From: Mycobacterium sp. KBS0706
Lineage (GTDB): Bacteria > Pseudomonadota > Alphaproteobacteria > DSM-16000 > Inquilinaceae
Assembly (NCBI RefSeq): GCF_005938675.2
Contig: NZ_VCCH02000011.1
Coordinates: 1-64,000 of the forward strand
DNA: 64,000 nt
Reading direction: 5' to 3'
Shown here: positions 52,296 to 62,164 of the stretch, one piece after another
Layout: every line of letters begins with the position of its first letter
How positions within the stretch are numbered: the stretch's first letter is position 1
Made by a program: the position numbers and the translations under genes
Notes under the pieces: generated by a model
Database searches by the model: none
What the model was told of the DNA's origin: nothing
The model's input: only the letters and a program-made list of their open reading frames with translations

Positions 52296-54098
52296 ATGGC
52301 CGGCCAAGACCGTTCGAGACCACTGCGGTCCCAGCAATGGTTCGACAACCCCGACGATCCGGGGATGACTGCCCTGTATATCGAGCGTTACCTGAACTTC
52401 GGGATCACGCGGGAGGAGCTCCAGTCCGGCAAGCCGATGATCGGCATCGCCCAGACCGGGTCGGACCTGTCGCCCTGCAACCGGCATCATATCGAGCTGG
52501 CGAAGCGGGTCAGCGCCGGCATCCGCGCCGCCGGCGGCGTGCCGTTCGAGTTCCCCTGCCACCCGATCCAGGAAACCGGCAAGCGCCCCTCGGCCACGCT
52601 GGACCGCAACCTGACCTATCTCTCGCTGGTCGAGGTGCTGTACGGCTATCCGCTGGACGGCGTCGTGCTGACCGTCGGCTGCGACAAGACCACCCCCGCG
52701 CTGCTGATGGCCGCCGCGACCGTCAACATCCCGGCCATCGCCCTGTCGGTCGGGCCGATGCTGAACGGCTGGCACAAGGGCGAACGGGTCGGGTCCGGCA
52801 CCATCGTCTGGCGGTCGCGCGAGCGCCTGGCCACCGGCGAGATCAACTATGACGAGTTCATGGACATCGTCGCGGCCTCGGCCCCGTCGGTCGGCTACTG
52901 CAACACCATGGGCACGGCCTCGACCATGAACTCGCTGGCCGAGGCGCTGGGCATGCAGCTGCCGGGTTCGGCCGCCATCCCGGCCCCCTATCGCGAGCGC
53001 GGCCAGATCTCCTACGAGACCGGCAAGCGCATCGTCGAGATGGTGGAGCAGGACATCAAGCCGTCCGACATCATGACCCGCGAAGCGTTCGAGAACGCGA
53101 TCGTGATCAACTCCGCCATCGGCGGGTCGACCAACGCGCCGATCCATCTGAACGCCATCGCCGGCCATCTCGGCGTGAAGCTGGACAATGACGATTGGGA
53201 AAAGGTCGGCCACGACATCCCGCTGCTGGTCAACCTGCAGCCGGCCGGCGAGTATCTCGGCGAGGACTACCATCAGGCGGGCGGCGTGCCGGCCGTGGTG
53301 GCGGAGCTGCTGAAGGCCGGACTGCTGCCGCATCCCGAGGCGCTCACGGTCAACGGCCGCGCCATCGGCGACAACTGCCGGGATGTCGAGAACCTGAACC
53401 CCGAGGTGATCCGCCCGGCCGACCGGCCGCTGAAGGCGAAGTCGGGCTTCCTCAACCTCAAGGGCAACCTGTTCGACAGCGCGATCATGAAGACCAGCGT
53501 GGTCTCGCCGGAATTCCGGGACCGCTATCTGTCGAACCCGCAGGACCCGGAGGCCTTCGTCGGCAAGGCCGTGGTCTTCGACGGGCCGGAGGACTACCAC
53601 CACCGGATCGAGGATCCGGCGCTCGAGATCGACGAGTTCTCGATCCTGGTGATCCGCGGCACCGGCCCGATCGGCTATCCCGGCGCCGCCGAGGTGGTCA
53701 ACATGCAGCCGCCGGCGCGGCTGATCCAGCGGGGCGTCCATGCCCTGCCCTGCATCGGCGACGGCCGGCAGTCCGGCACCTCGGGCTCGCCCTCGATCCT
53801 GAACGCCTCGCCCGAGGCGGCGGCCGGCGGCGGCCTCGCTCTGCTGCAGACCGGGGACAAGGTCCGGGTCGACCTGCGCCAGCGTACCGTGAACGTGCTG
53901 GTCTCCGATGAGGAGCTGGCGCGCCGGCGGACCGCACTGGAGGCCCAGGGCGGCTACAAGTACCCGGCCAGCCAGACCCCGTGGCAGGAGATCCAGCGCG
54001 GCATGACCGACCAGCTGGCCGGGGGCATGGCGCTCAAGCCGGCGCTGAAGTACCAGCGCGTCGCCCAGACCAAGGGCGTGCCGCGCAACAACCACTGA
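52296..54098 (+). CDS. IlvD/Edd family dehydratase, probable pentonate dehydratase
   Basis: 600 residues, GGAGGAAAG upstream. The [2Fe-2S] cysteines C61 (DLSPCN), C129 (VGCDKTTP) and C202 ([11 protein letters not shown]) are all present. The C-terminal region has [20 protein letters not shown]. The family covers dihydroxyacid dehydratase (IlvD), phosphogluconate dehydratase and L-arabonate/D-xylonate dehydratases. The N-terminal [20 protein letters not shown] is characteristic of the pentonate enzymes, which give 2-keto-3-deoxy sugars. The substrate is not fixed, and no other pentose gene is adjacent. The upstream 160 bp include ATCGTCGTACAAT, a possible GntR-type half site. Confidence 0.88.
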   Translation: MAGQDRSRPLRSQQWFDNPDDPGMTALYIERYLNFGITREELQSGKPMIGIAQTGSDLSPCNRHHIELAKRVSAGIRAAGGVPFEFPCHPIQETGKRPSATLDRNLTYLSLVEVLYGYPLDGVVLTVGCDKTTPALLMAAATVNIPAIALSVGPMLNGWHKGERVGSGTIVWRSRERLATGEINYDEFMDIVAASAPSVGYCNTMGTASTMNSLAEALGMQLPGSAAIPAPYRERGQISYETGKRIVEMVEQDIKPSDIMTREAFENAIVINSAIGGSTNAPIHLNAIAGHLGVKLDNDDWEKVGHDIPLLVNLQPAGEYLGEDYHQAGGVPAVVAELLKAGLLPHPEALTVNGRAIGDNCRDVENLNPEVIRPADRPLKAKSGFLNLKGNLFDSAIMKTSVVSPEFRDRYLSNPQDPEAFVGKAVVFDGPEDYHHRIEDPALEIDEFSILVIRGTGPIGYPGAAEVVNMQPPARLIQRGVHALPCIGDGRQSGTSGSPSILNASPEAAAGGGLALLQTGDKVRVDLRQRTVNVLVSDEELARRRTALEAQGGYKYPASQTPWQEIQRGMTDQLAGGMALKPALKYQRVAQTKGVPRNNH

Positions 54099-54120
54099 CC
54101 GCGGACCGGGCCTCCATCGC

Positions 54121-54206
54121 CGTCATGGCGAGGAGGCGAAGCCGACGTGGCCATCCAGCGGCCCCAGCCCCTGGATGGCCACGCCCCTCCGGGGCTCGCC
54201 ATGACG
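54121..54206. repeat. Dispersed palindrome, family A copy 3
   Basis: CGTCATGGCGAGGAGGCGAA ... GTGGCCATCCAG, then CTGGATGGCCAC ... GCTCGCCATGACG. Third copy of the element at 2884-2973. It lies between the dehydratase gene and the end of the nucleoside operon. Confidence 0.8.
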
Positions 54207-54230
54207 GGTGAGCGTGTCCCGCCCGCGGGT

Positions 54231-55043
54231 CTAAATGGTCCGCACCAGGTCGTGGAACAGCCCGCCCATCCGCTCCGCCGTGCCGCGCGCGACCTCGAGG
54301 ATGTGCTCGTGGTCGAGATCGGCGCCCGGCAGGCCGGCGGCGAGGTTGGTGACCAGCGACAGGCCCAGCACCTCGGCGCCGAGATGGCGGGCGGCGATCG
54401 CCTCCAGCACCGTCGACATGCCGACCATGTCGCCGCCCCAGCGGCCGACCATCTGGATCTCCGCCGGCGTCTCGAACATCGGGCCGGGGAAGCCGACATA
54501 GACGCCTTCGGTCAGTGCCGGGTCCAGCGCCTGCGCCGCCTGCCGCAGCCGGGGCGAGTAGCAGCCGGTGAGGTCGACGAAGCGCGGCCCCAGCCGGTCC
54601 GGGTTCGGGCCGAACAGCGGCGACACGCCGGTGAAGTTGATGTGGTCGCGGATCAGCACCGGCTCGCCCGGCTTCATGCCCGGCCTGAGGCCGCCGCAGG
54701 CATTGGTCAGGACCACGATCCTGGTGCCCGCCAGCACCGCGCTGCGGATGCCATGCACCACCTTGGCCGGCGGGTGGCCCTCATAGAGATGCACCCGCCC
54801 GGCCATCACCAGGATCCGCCGGTCGCCGGCCTTGACGCTGCGGAACACGCCCTTGTGGCCGAGCACGGTGGTCGGCGGGAAGCCCGGGATCTCGGCGAAG
54901 GGCACCTCGGCGACGGTCTCGCCGATTCTGTCCACCGCCGGCCCCCAGCCCGAGCCGAGCACGATCGCGGCGTGATGGTCGGCGCCGAGCTTCTGCTTCA
55001 GGACCGCGGCGGCGGCTTCCGCCAGGGCATAGGGGTCTTCCAT
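54231..55043 (-). CDS. Purine-nucleoside phosphorylase
   Basis: 270 residues from ATG 55043. Phosphate loop AIVLGSGWGPAVD, then VVLTNACGGLRPG (the low-molecular-mass trimeric PNP hallmark), VGFPGPMFETPAEI and GGDMVGMSTV. It cleaves purine nucleosides with phosphate to base and ribose-1-phosphate. Last gene of the nucleoside-uptake operon, so it processes the imported nucleoside; xanthosine- or guanosine-type preference cannot be read from sequence. Confidence 0.92.
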   Translation of the reverse strand: MEDPYALAEAAAAVLKQKLGADHHAAIVLGSGWGPAVDRIGETVAEVPFAEIPGFPPTTVLGHKGVFRSVKAGDRRILVMAGRVHLYEGHPPAKVVHGIRSAVLAGTRIVVLTNACGGLRPGMKPGEPVLIRDHINFTGVSPLFGPNPDRLGPRFVDLTGCYSPRLRQAAQALDPALTEGVYVGFPGPMFETPAEIQMVGRWGGDMVGMSTVLEAIAARHLGAEVLGLSLVTNLAAGLPGADLDHEHILEVARGTAERMGGLFHDLVRTI

Positions 55044-55066
55044 CGCGGCGTCTCCTCTTCGGGCGT

Positions 55067-55975
55067 TCAGGCCATGGCCCCGCGCCGGCGCCGCCCGCGG
55101 GCGATGACCAGCGCGACCAGGGTGATGACATAGGGTGCCATATCGGTGAGCTGGTTCGGCAGCCCCCGGCCCTGCAGCCGCAGGCCGGCGGCGTCGGCGA
55201 AGCCGAACAGCAGGCAGGCGAGTGCCACGCCGACCGGATGGCCGCGGCCCAGCATCACCGCCACCACCGCGATCCAGCCGCGCCCGGCGCTCATATCCTC
55301 CGCGAACAGGGTGACGCTGCCGAGCGACAGCTGCGCCCCCGCCAGGCCGCACAGGGCGCCGCCGGCCAGCGCCGCGGCGATGCGGGTGCGGGCGACATTG
55401 GCGCCCAGCGTCTCCGCCGCATCCGGCCGCTCGCCGACGCCGCGCAGCCGCAGGCCCCAGATGGTGCGGAACAGGAACACGGCGATCACCGCCACCAGGA
55501 TCCAGGCCGCCCAGGTCAGCACGCTGTGGCTGCCGAAGACGCGGTTGAACCACGGCACCGCGGCGATCCGCGGCAGCACCACGCGCGGCAGGTCCTGCAT
55601 GGTCGGGTCGGTGAAGGTGCCGGAGACGCCGAACAGGATGCGCAGCAGGAAGGCGGTCAGGCCGGAGGCCAGCAGGTTGAGGCCGATGCCGATGACGATC
55701 GGGTCGCCGCGGAACCAGGTCGAGCCGAAGGCCAGGATGGCCGAGAACGCCATGGTGCCGACCAGGGCGACGGCCACGCCGCCGGCGACGCTGCCGGTGA
55801 CCCAGGTGCCGGCGATCGCGGCGAAGGCGCCGATCAGCATCTGGCCTTCCAGCGCGATGTTGAACACGCCGGCGCGGTCGCACAGCACCCCGGCCAGGGC
55901 GGCCAGCAGGATCGGCGTCACCGCCTGGATGGTCTGGGCGAACAGCACGGCGTTGAACAGCGACAGCCAGTCCAT
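55067..55975 (-). CDS. Nucleoside ABC transporter permease 2 (BMP type)
   Basis: 302 residues from ATG 55975 (GGAGG 11 bases upstream; GTG 55984 in a GTGA overlap is an alternative). Around ten membrane helices. The family signature VFNIALEGQMLIGAFAA and GVGERPDAAETLGANVART are those of the branched-chain/nucleoside (BPD_transp_2) permeases. It partners with permease 1 in a BMP-type purine-nucleoside importer. 23 bp separate it from the phosphorylase gene. Confidence 0.9.
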   Translation of the reverse strand: MDWLSLFNAVLFAQTIQAVTPILLAALAGVLCDRAGVFNIALEGQMLIGAFAAIAGTWVTGSVAGGVAVALVGTMAFSAILAFGSTWFRGDPIVIGIGLNLLASGLTAFLLRILFGVSGTFTDPTMQDLPRVVLPRIAAVPWFNRVFGSHSVLTWAAWILVAVIAVFLFRTIWGLRLRGVGERPDAAETLGANVARTRIAAALAGGALCGLAGAQLSLGSVTLFAEDMSAGRGWIAVVAVMLGRGHPVGVALACLLFGFADAAGLRLQGRGLPNQLTDMAPYVITLVALVIARGRRRRGAMA

Positions 55976-55980
55976 GCCGG

Positions 55981-57021
55981 TCACCGCCTCCGCAGGCCGG
56001 GGCGGCCCAGGCCGTGGCGCATGGCCAGCAGCAGGATGATCACCGCCTGCAGCACCAGGGTCAGCACCCGCGGCACCTCGGTCGCCCGCTCCATGCCGAA
56101 GCCGCCGGTCTGCAGCGCGGCGAAGAACAGCCCGGCGCAGACGGCGCCGACCGGCTCGCCCATCGCCAGCAGCGCCGCCATCAGCCCGGACCAGGTGTAG
56201 GCCGGCGACAGCAGCGCGTTGTCGGTGAAGCGGAACTGATCGCCCAGCACCAGCATGGCGCCGACGAGCCCGGCCACGGCGCCGCTGGCGAACAGCGTCC
56301 GCACGGTCTGGCGGCCGAGATCGACCCCGCCATAGGCGACGAAGCGCGGGTTCAGGCCGCGCAGCCGCAGCTCGTAGCCGGCGGTGCCGCGCCGGTCGAC
56401 GAAGACCACGGCGGCGATCACCAGCAGCAGCAGCACGAGACCCCAGGTGATCGGCGTGTCCGGCACCAGCACCGGCAGCCGCGCCGCTTCCTCGACCCGG
56501 TAGGTTTCGGGCATGCCGGTTGCCGGGTCGCGCAGCGGGAACCGCGCCAGGTAGGAGGAGACGCCCTGGGCCGGGTAGCTGAGCAGCAGGGTCGAGATCA
56601 GCAGCGGCACGCCGAACCGCACCTCGCCCCAGGCGGCCAGGGCGGCATAGGCGCCGGAGACGGCCATCGCCGCCAGGATCGCGGCCGCCAGCCGGACCTC
56701 GCCGGGCGCCGGCAGGTACAGCGCCACCACCGCCGCCACCAGCCCGCCCAGCACCAGCTGGCCGTCGCCGCCGAGATTGACCATGCCGCCGCGCAGCGGG
56801 ATGGCGGCGACCAGAGTCATCCCGACCAGCGGCACCGCCCGGGCGATCGTCTCCGCCAGGTTCGGCCCGACCAGGGCGCCGGCTAGGATCTCGCCATAGA
56901 CCGCGACCGGGTCGTGCCCGGCGGCCAGGGTGATCAGCGCCCCGATGACAAGCCCGCCGAGGATCGCCCACAGCACGGAGGAGGTCGCGGCGCCGCGCAG
57001 GACGGTGGCGGCTGCGGTCAT
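55981..57021 (-). CDS. Nucleoside ABC transporter permease 1 (BMP type)
   Basis: 346 residues. BPD_transp_2 family: GGMVNLGGDGQLVLGGLVAA aligns with the same motif in permease 2. ELRLRGLNPRFVAYGGVDL is the cytoplasmic coupling helix. About nine to ten helices. It is 196 bp downstream of the ATPase gene, and a dispersed palindrome fills that gap. Confidence 0.9.
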   Translation of the reverse strand: MTAAATVLRGAATSSVLWAILGGLVIGALITLAAGHDPVAVYGEILAGALVGPNLAETIARAVPLVGMTLVAAIPLRGGMVNLGGDGQLVLGGLVAAVVALYLPAPGEVRLAAAILAAMAVSGAYAALAAWGEVRFGVPLLISTLLLSYPAQGVSSYLARFPLRDPATGMPETYRVEEAARLPVLVPDTPITWGLVLLLLVIAAVVFVDRRGTAGYELRLRGLNPRFVAYGGVDLGRQTVRTLFASGAVAGLVGAMLVLGDQFRFTDNALLSPAYTWSGLMAALLAMGEPVGAVCAGLFFAALQTGGFGMERATEVPRVLTLVLQAVIILLLAMRHGLGRPGLRRR

Positions 57022-57067
57022 GGGGTGCCTCGAAGCAAGGAAGCCGACGCCGAGCGTCTCTCGCGTT

Positions 57068-57198
57068 GCCTCTCCCGCCTGGCGGGAGAGGCCGGGCTCG
57101 CGTCAGCGAGACCGGGTGAGGGCTGGTCCCGGCCTCGACAAAATCCCCTCACCCGGAGCCGCTTCGCGTCTCCGACCTCTCCCGCAAGCGGGAGAGGC
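57068..57198. repeat. Dispersed palindrome, family D, inside an operon
   Basis: Two hairpins: GCCTCTCCCGCCTGGCGGGA at the left, and CCTCTCCCGCAAGCGGGAGA at the right. Between them ACCGGGTGAGGG and CCCCTCACCCGG pair. A common alphaproteobacterial repeat. Here it lies between the ATPase and permease genes of one operon, where it could stabilise or attenuate the mRNA. Confidence 0.75.
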
Positions 57199-57217
57199 AA
57201 TACGACGAAGCCGCCCC

Positions 57218-58729
57218 TCACGCCGCGGCCCCGGTGACGCCGGCCATCAGCAGGCCGAGGCCGGTCTCGCTGGCGTCGGCGCCCGGCACCTCGGCGATCA
57301 CCCGGCCCTCATACATCACCAGCACCCGGTCGGAGAGGGCTAGGATCTCGCCGAGCTCGGCCGAGACCAGCAGCACGGCGCGGCCCTTGTCGCGCTCGGC
57401 CACCAGCTGCGCATGGATGAACTCGATGGCGCCGACATCGACGCCGCGGGTCGGCTGTTCGGCGATCAGCACCGGCGCCTGATGGTCCAGCTCGCGCGCC
57501 ACCACCACCTTCTGCAGGTTGCCGCCGGACAGGGTGCCGACGGCCGTTCCCTCGCCCGGGATCTTGATGCCGAAGCGGGCGATCAGGCCGCGCGCCCGGT
57601 CCCGCATCGCCGCGCGGTCGAGCACGCCGCGGCGCGACAGCGGCGGCCGGCGGTGGAAGCCCATCGACAGGGTGTCGGTGGCGCTGGCGCGCAGCGCCGT
57701 GCCGGTGTGCGCCCGGTCCTCCGGCACATAGGCGATGCCGGCGGCGCGGCGACCGGCGACTCCGGCGGCGGTGACGTCGCGGCCGTCGACCCGGATCGTG
57801 CCGGCATCGGCGACCCGGAGCCCGGCCACGATCTCGATCAGCTCGGTCTGGCCGTTGCCGGCGACCCCGGCGATGCCGACGATCTCGCCCGCCCGCACAG
57901 CGAAGGACACGCCGTCGACCGCCGGCTTCCCGGGCGCCGCCAGGGTCAGCCCCTCGATCTCGAGTAGCAGCCTCCCCGGCCGGGCCGGGGCCTTGTCGAC
58001 CTTGAGCGTGACGTTGCGGCCGGTCATCGCCCGGATGATCGCCTGCGGGTCGGTCTGGGCCGTGACCATGCGGTCGGCCACGCCGCCGTCGCGCAGCACG
58101 GTGATGCGGTCGGTCACCGCCATCACCTCATGGATCTTGTGGGTGACGAACAGGATGGTGCGCCCATCTGCCGCCAGGCCGCGCATCACCTGGAACAGCC
58201 CATCGCGCTCGCCGGGGGTCAGCACAGCCGTCGGCTCGTCCAGGATCAGGATGCGGGCGTCGCGGTACAGCGCCTTCAGGATCTCGATCCGCTGCTTGAC
58301 CCCGACCGGCAGGGCGCCGACCCGGGCGTCGGGGTCGATCGGCAGGCCGTGGCGCCGCGCCAGCTCGGCGACCTTGCGGCGGGCGGCGGCGCGGTCAATG
58401 AACGCGCCGCGCCGCGGCTCGGCCCGGTACACCACGTTCTCCCAGACCGTCAGGCTGTCGAACAGCTTGAAGGCCTGGTGCACCATGCCGAGGCCGGCGG
58501 CGATGGCGTCGATCGGCGAGCGGAACGGCCGGGGCCGGCCGTCGATCACGATCTCGCCCTCGTCGGGCTGGACCAGCCCGTAGAGGATGCCCATCAGGGT
58601 CGACTTGCCGGCCCCGTTCTCGCCCATCACCGCATGGATCTCGCCGGCCTCGACCGCCAGGTCGACCCGGTCATTGGCCAGCACGCCGGGGTAACGCTTG
58701 ACGATGCCGCGCATCTCCAGGAACGCCAC
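57218..58729 (-). CDS. Nucleoside ABC transporter ATP-binding protein, two domains (BMP type)
   Basis: 503 residues, GTG start. Domain 1: Walker [10 protein letters not shown], Walker [12 protein letters not shown], with a signature [11 protein letters not shown] instead of LSGGQ. Domain 2: [11 protein letters not shown] (Walker A without Lys-Ser, so degenerate), signature [14 protein letters not shown], and [14 protein letters not shown]. This double layout is standard for nucleoside and ribose-type importers. It drives the two downstream permeases. 18 bp after the binding-protein gene. Confidence 0.92.
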   Translation of the reverse strand: MAFLEMRGIVKRYPGVLANDRVDLAVEAGEIHAVMGENGAGKSTLMGILYGLVQPDEGEIVIDGRPRPFRSPIDAIAAGLGMVHQAFKLFDSLTVWENVVYRAEPRRGAFIDRAAARRKVAELARRHGLPIDPDARVGALPVGVKQRIEILKALYRDARILILDEPTAVLTPGERDGLFQVMRGLAADGRTILFVTHKIHEVMAVTDRITVLRDGGVADRMVTAQTDPQAIIRAMTGRNVTLKVDKAPARPGRLLLEIEGLTLAAPGKPAVDGVSFAVRAGEIVGIAGVAGNGQTELIEIVAGLRVADAGTIRVDGRDVTAAGVAGRRAAGIAYVPEDRAHTGTALRASATDTLSMGFHRRPPLSRRGVLDRAAMRDRARGLIARFGIKIPGEGTAVGTLSGGNLQKVVVARELDHQAPVLIAEQPTRGVDVGAIEFIHAQLVAERDKGRAVLLVSAELGEILALSDRVLVMYEGRVIAEVPGADASETGLGLLMAGVTGAAA

Positions 58730-58747
58730 GGCACCGTCTCCCGGAAC

Positions 58748-59797
58748 TTACTGGCCGGCCGTCAGCGGATCGGCCACCGTCACCGTGCCGGCGGCGATGG
58801 CGTCGCGCAGCTCCCGCACCTTGGTGATCACGTCGGGATGTTCGGCGATCAGGCATTTGGAACTGGCGACGTCGTCGCCGAGGCCGGTCAGGGTGATGCC
58901 GCCTTCCTTCACCCCATAGGAGGTCAGCGGCGCCTGGGTGCCGGCCAGGATGCCCTTCACCGCCTCGACGAGGGCGACGTCGACCTTCTTCTCGATGTTG
59001 TCCAGCACCACGCCCGGCGCCAGCGGGCACTGGTTGACGTCGACACCAAAGGTCAGGGTGCCCGGCGTCGCCTCGGCCGCCTTGAAGATGCCGCCATTGC
59101 CGCCGGAGGTGGCGGCCAGCACCCGGTCGGCGCCCTCGCTGATCAGCGACACCGCCTGCTGTTGCGCCCGCACCGGGTCGGAGAACGGATTGTCGCCGCC
59201 GACCCAGACAGTCGGGCTGACCACGATCTCGTCATTCACCGCCTTGGCGCCGGCGGCGAAGCCGTCGGTGAAGCGGTGCAGGAACGGGATGTCGAGCGCG
59301 CCGACCGCGCCGATCGTGCCGCTCTCCGAAGTCAGTGCCGCCTCGGCCCCGGCCAGATAGGCGCCTTCATGCTCGCGGAACACGGCGCAATAGACGTTGG
59401 GCATCGGCTTCTGGATGCACTGATCGACGATCAGGAACTTGATGTCCGGGAACTTCGCCGCTGCATCCGGCACGATGTCGCCGAACTCGAAGCCGATCAC
59501 AATCACCACCGCCGCGCCCTCGCGCGCCGCCGCCTCAACATTCTGGCGCCGGGTGGCGGGGTCGGTGCTCTCATAGACCCTGGCCTCGCCGCCGATCGCG
59601 GCCGCCGCTTCCTCCGCCCCCTTCTTGCCGAGCTTCAGAAAGTCGTTCACCCCGAGCGGGTCGGGCGAGATGAAGACCAGCGTGCCGCCGGCCGCCTGGG
59701 CCGGCAGCGCGGTGCCGAGGACGACGGCAGCGGCAGCCGCCGCGATCGAGCCGATGAGTTGCCGCGGTCGTCCGTGGTTGCGCATGATCTTCCCCAT
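58748..59797 (-). CDS. BMP-family nucleoside-binding protein
   Basis: 349 residues from ATG 59797 (ATG 59785 also possible). Sec signal with a long Ala-rich core ending PAQAAGG; no lipobox Cys, so it is a soluble periplasmic protein rather than the lipoprotein usual in spirochaetes. Family segments: KKGAEEAAAAIG, VIVIGFEFGDIVPDAA, FLIVDQC and FREHEGAYLAGAEAAL. It delivers purine nucleosides to the ABC importer. First gene of the five-gene operon. Confidence 0.88.
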   Translation of the reverse strand: MGKIMRNHGRPRQLIGSIAAAAAAVVLGTALPAQAAGGTLVFISPDPLGVNDFLKLGKKGAEEAAAAIGGEARVYESTDPATRRQNVEAAAREGAAVVIVIGFEFGDIVPDAAAKFPDIKFLIVDQCIQKPMPNVYCAVFREHEGAYLAGAEAALTSESGTIGAVGALDIPFLHRFTDGFAAGAKAVNDEIVVSPTVWVGGDNPFSDPVRAQQQAVSLISEGADRVLAATSGGNGGIFKAAEATPGTLTFGVDVNQCPLAPGVVLDNIEKKVDVALVEAVKGILAGTQAPLTSYGVKEGGITLTGLGDDVASSKCLIAEHPDVITKVRELRDAIAAGTVTVADPLTAGQ

Positions 59798-60154
59798 GTC
59801 CCTCACGATGCCGGCCTGCCCGGAGCCGCCGGCGGCGGATTGCGGCGCCGGATGCCGAGGGTCCACCTTTGGCGGCTGCCACTCGATTCGTCAATGCGCA
59901 GCGGGTGGTCCGCGACTCGGCGCCATTTGGCTGGACAGAGTAGGGAGGTTGCGATTTACTAAAATCGTATATATTGCATTTGCCTTCCGCCTCCGGCCTG
60001 ATTCCGGCTCAAAGCGGCGGAAGGCCGGAATCCCAGCCGGGCCATCTGTCCGATCGGGAGACGCGGTCGTCATGAGCGGCAGATTTTCGATCATCCCGCC
60101 GCTTTCCCACGTGGTGCCGACCGCCTTGCCTGCGGGGATGACCGGCCTGGCTCG
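59798..60154. other. 357-bp divergent intergenic region with AT island and competing hairpins
   Basis: An AT-rich patch (59951-59980) contains the hairpin CGATTT-ACTA-AAATCG (59952-59967) and probably the promoters of both flanking genes. Downstream on the plus strand GCCTTCCGCC (59982-59991) can pair with GGCGGAAGGC (60016-60025), and GATTCCGGC (60000-60008) with GCCGGAATC (60024-60032). The right arms share 60024-60025, so the stems compete or form a pseudoknot. No gene was seen. Confidence 0.5.
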
Positions 60155-61918
60155 ATGAACGATTCCTCCTCTCCTTCCCTGGTCGCGCTGGAACGCGACG
60201 CCCTGCAGGCCCTGGTCGATGGCGATTCGATCGAGACCATCCTGCGGGACGTGGCCGGCAGGATGGTCCGTCTGTGCGCACCGGCCGGCGTTGCCTTTCT
60301 GCGGCTCGACGAAAGCGGTGCAAGTCTCTCCCTCCTGGCGCAAAGCGGGCTGCAGGATCCGATGCCGGACGCGCTGGGGACGATCCGCGTCGGCCCCGCC
60401 GGCCCGCCGCCGGGGGTCGCCGTTTTCACCAACGCGCCGGCCGCCGGCCTCCTCGACGAGTCCATGAGTGTGATCGCCGAGCCGCTGACCGACGACGACG
60501 GGCGGATCGCCGGCGCGCTGGTGCTCGCCGGCCTGTCGCCTCCGGACGGGATGCCGGACGCGCTGCGGCAGACCGTCGGCCGGCTGTTCGCCATGGCGCT
60601 GCGACGCGACCGGCGCGACCGCGAGGTGCAGGACCTGATCTATCGCGACCCGCTGACCGGCCTGCCCAACCGCCGCTGCTTCGACGAGCGGCTGGCCGAG
60701 ACCTTCGCCCGCGGGGTCGATGCCGCATCTCCGGTCTCGGTCCTGTTCATGGACCTGGACGAATTCAAGAAGGTCAACGATACCCTCGGCCACGAATTCG
60801 GCGACCTGCTGCTGGCCATCGTCGGCAGCCGGCTGCGCCGGGCCCTGTCGACCGACGCCTTCGTCGCCCGGCTGGGCGGCGACGAATTCGGCGCCATCGT
60901 CACCGCGGATGCCGGCGCGGCAACGGCCGCCGCCGGGCGGATCACCAAGGCGCTGAAAGAGCCGGCGATGCTGCGCGGCTACCGGCTGCCGATCTATTGC
61001 AGCATCGGCATCGCCACCTGTCCCGATCATGAATCCGACCCGGCCCTGCTGAAGCGCCTGGCCGACATGGCGATGTATTACGCCAAGCAATCCGCCACCG
61101 GCATTGCCTCGGCCGCCACGCCGGAGGTGCGCCGCGCGATGTCGATCTCGGCGGTGGAGTTCGACATCCCGGCGGCGCTTCAGTCAGGCCAGATCGGCCT
61201 GGTGTTCCAGCCGCGGGTCAACCTCGTCAGCGGCCGGGTGACCGGGTTCGAGGCGCTGGCCCGCTGGAACCACCCCACCCTCGGCGTGCTGTCGCCGAGC
61301 CATTTCATCCCCTGGGTCGAACGCCGGCCCGACCTGGCGTTGAGATACACCGAGTGGCTGCTGCACTCGCTGGCCGACACGCTGATCCAACTGCCGCACA
61401 ACGCGCTGGTGCCGATCTCGATCAACATCCCGGTCGCGGTGATGCAGTCCGACGCCGTGTTCACTGCCATGCTCGGCCGCATGACCGAGGCCGGGCTGCC
61501 GCTGAGCCTGCTGCAGATCGAGATCGTCGAGCGGGCCCTGACCCGCATGCCGGCCGAGGTCGAGGCGGTGGTTGAGCGCATGGTCGGGCTCGGCATCACC
61601 TTCGAGCTCGACGATTTCGGCAGCGGCGAGGCCAATCTGGCGGCGCTGTCGCGGCTACCCTTCTCGGCCATCAAGATCGCCGGCGAGATCGTGCAGACCG
61701 TGGCCACCGATCCCCGCTGCGAAAGGCTGATCGACGGCGTCGCCCGCTTCGCCGAGACGTTCGGCGTCTCGCTCTGCGCCGAGTATGTCGAGAGCCAGGC
61801 GCAATGCGACATCCTGCGGCGGCTCGGCGTCGAGCAGGGCCAGGGCTTCCTGTTCGGCCAGGCCGTGCCCGCCGGCGACCTCGTCGCCGCGGTGCGCGCC
61901 GTCCACCGGGGCGCATAG
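60155..61918 (+). CDS. GAF-GGDEF-EAL cyclic-di-GMP signalling protein
   Basis: 587 residues, cytoplasmic. Residues about 10-150 are a GAF-like sensor. The GGDEF domain has RDPLTGLPNRR, DLDEFKKVNDTLGHEFGD and intact LGGDEFG, so cyclase activity is possible. The RxxD inhibitory site is absent (LSTD before AFVARLGG). The EAL domain has FEALARW, Asn in ISINIP, EIVE, ELDDFGSG and AEYVES. The usual KID reads KIA, but the metal ligands and the Lys are kept, so phosphodiesterase activity is plausible. Preceded by an unusual leader with competing stems. A lone receiver gene follows. Confidence 0.9.
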   Translation: MNDSSSPSLVALERDALQALVDGDSIETILRDVAGRMVRLCAPAGVAFLRLDESGASLSLLAQSGLQDPMPDALGTIRVGPAGPPPGVAVFTNAPAAGLLDESMSVIAEPLTDDDGRIAGALVLAGLSPPDGMPDALRQTVGRLFAMALRRDRRDREVQDLIYRDPLTGLPNRRCFDERLAETFARGVDAASPVSVLFMDLDEFKKVNDTLGHEFGDLLLAIVGSRLRRALSTDAFVARLGGDEFGAIVTADAGAATAAAGRITKALKEPAMLRGYRLPIYCSIGIATCPDHESDPALLKRLADMAMYYAKQSATGIASAATPEVRRAMSISAVEFDIPAALQSGQIGLVFQPRVNLVSGRVTGFEALARWNHPTLGVLSPSHFIPWVERRPDLALRYTEWLLHSLADTLIQLPHNALVPISINIPVAVMQSDAVFTAMLGRMTEAGLPLSLLQIEIVERALTRMPAEVEAVVERMVGLGITFELDDFGSGEANLAALSRLPFSAIKIAGEIVQTVATDPRCERLIDGVARFAETFGVSLCAEYVESQAQCDILRRLGVEQGQGFLFGQAVPAGDLVAAVRAVHRGA

Positions 61919-62164
61919 CGCCGGAGATGGATCGATGGTAACGTTCACACCAGCCACCGTGGGACCAGTTGTCAGCAGATTGATTGTCTGCAATTGGTCC
62001 CTGGCAAGGAGGGGCCGCTCCCCGGCACGATCAGGGACGCCGGCCTCGGAAAGCGGAGCAGCAGCAGGAAATGCGTCATGTCGGAAGCCGCCGGCCTCAC
62101 CCTTGCGGAAGGCGTCGCTCATGATCCGGCGGGCCTCGCAGCCGTGAGGAAACGGGCCACCGCG

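Noticed and set aside
59891-61090. 399-codon minus-strand frame over the GGDEF-EAL start
   Set aside because: Antisense to GAF/GGDEF sequence; Arg/Gly/Gln-rich with no motif.
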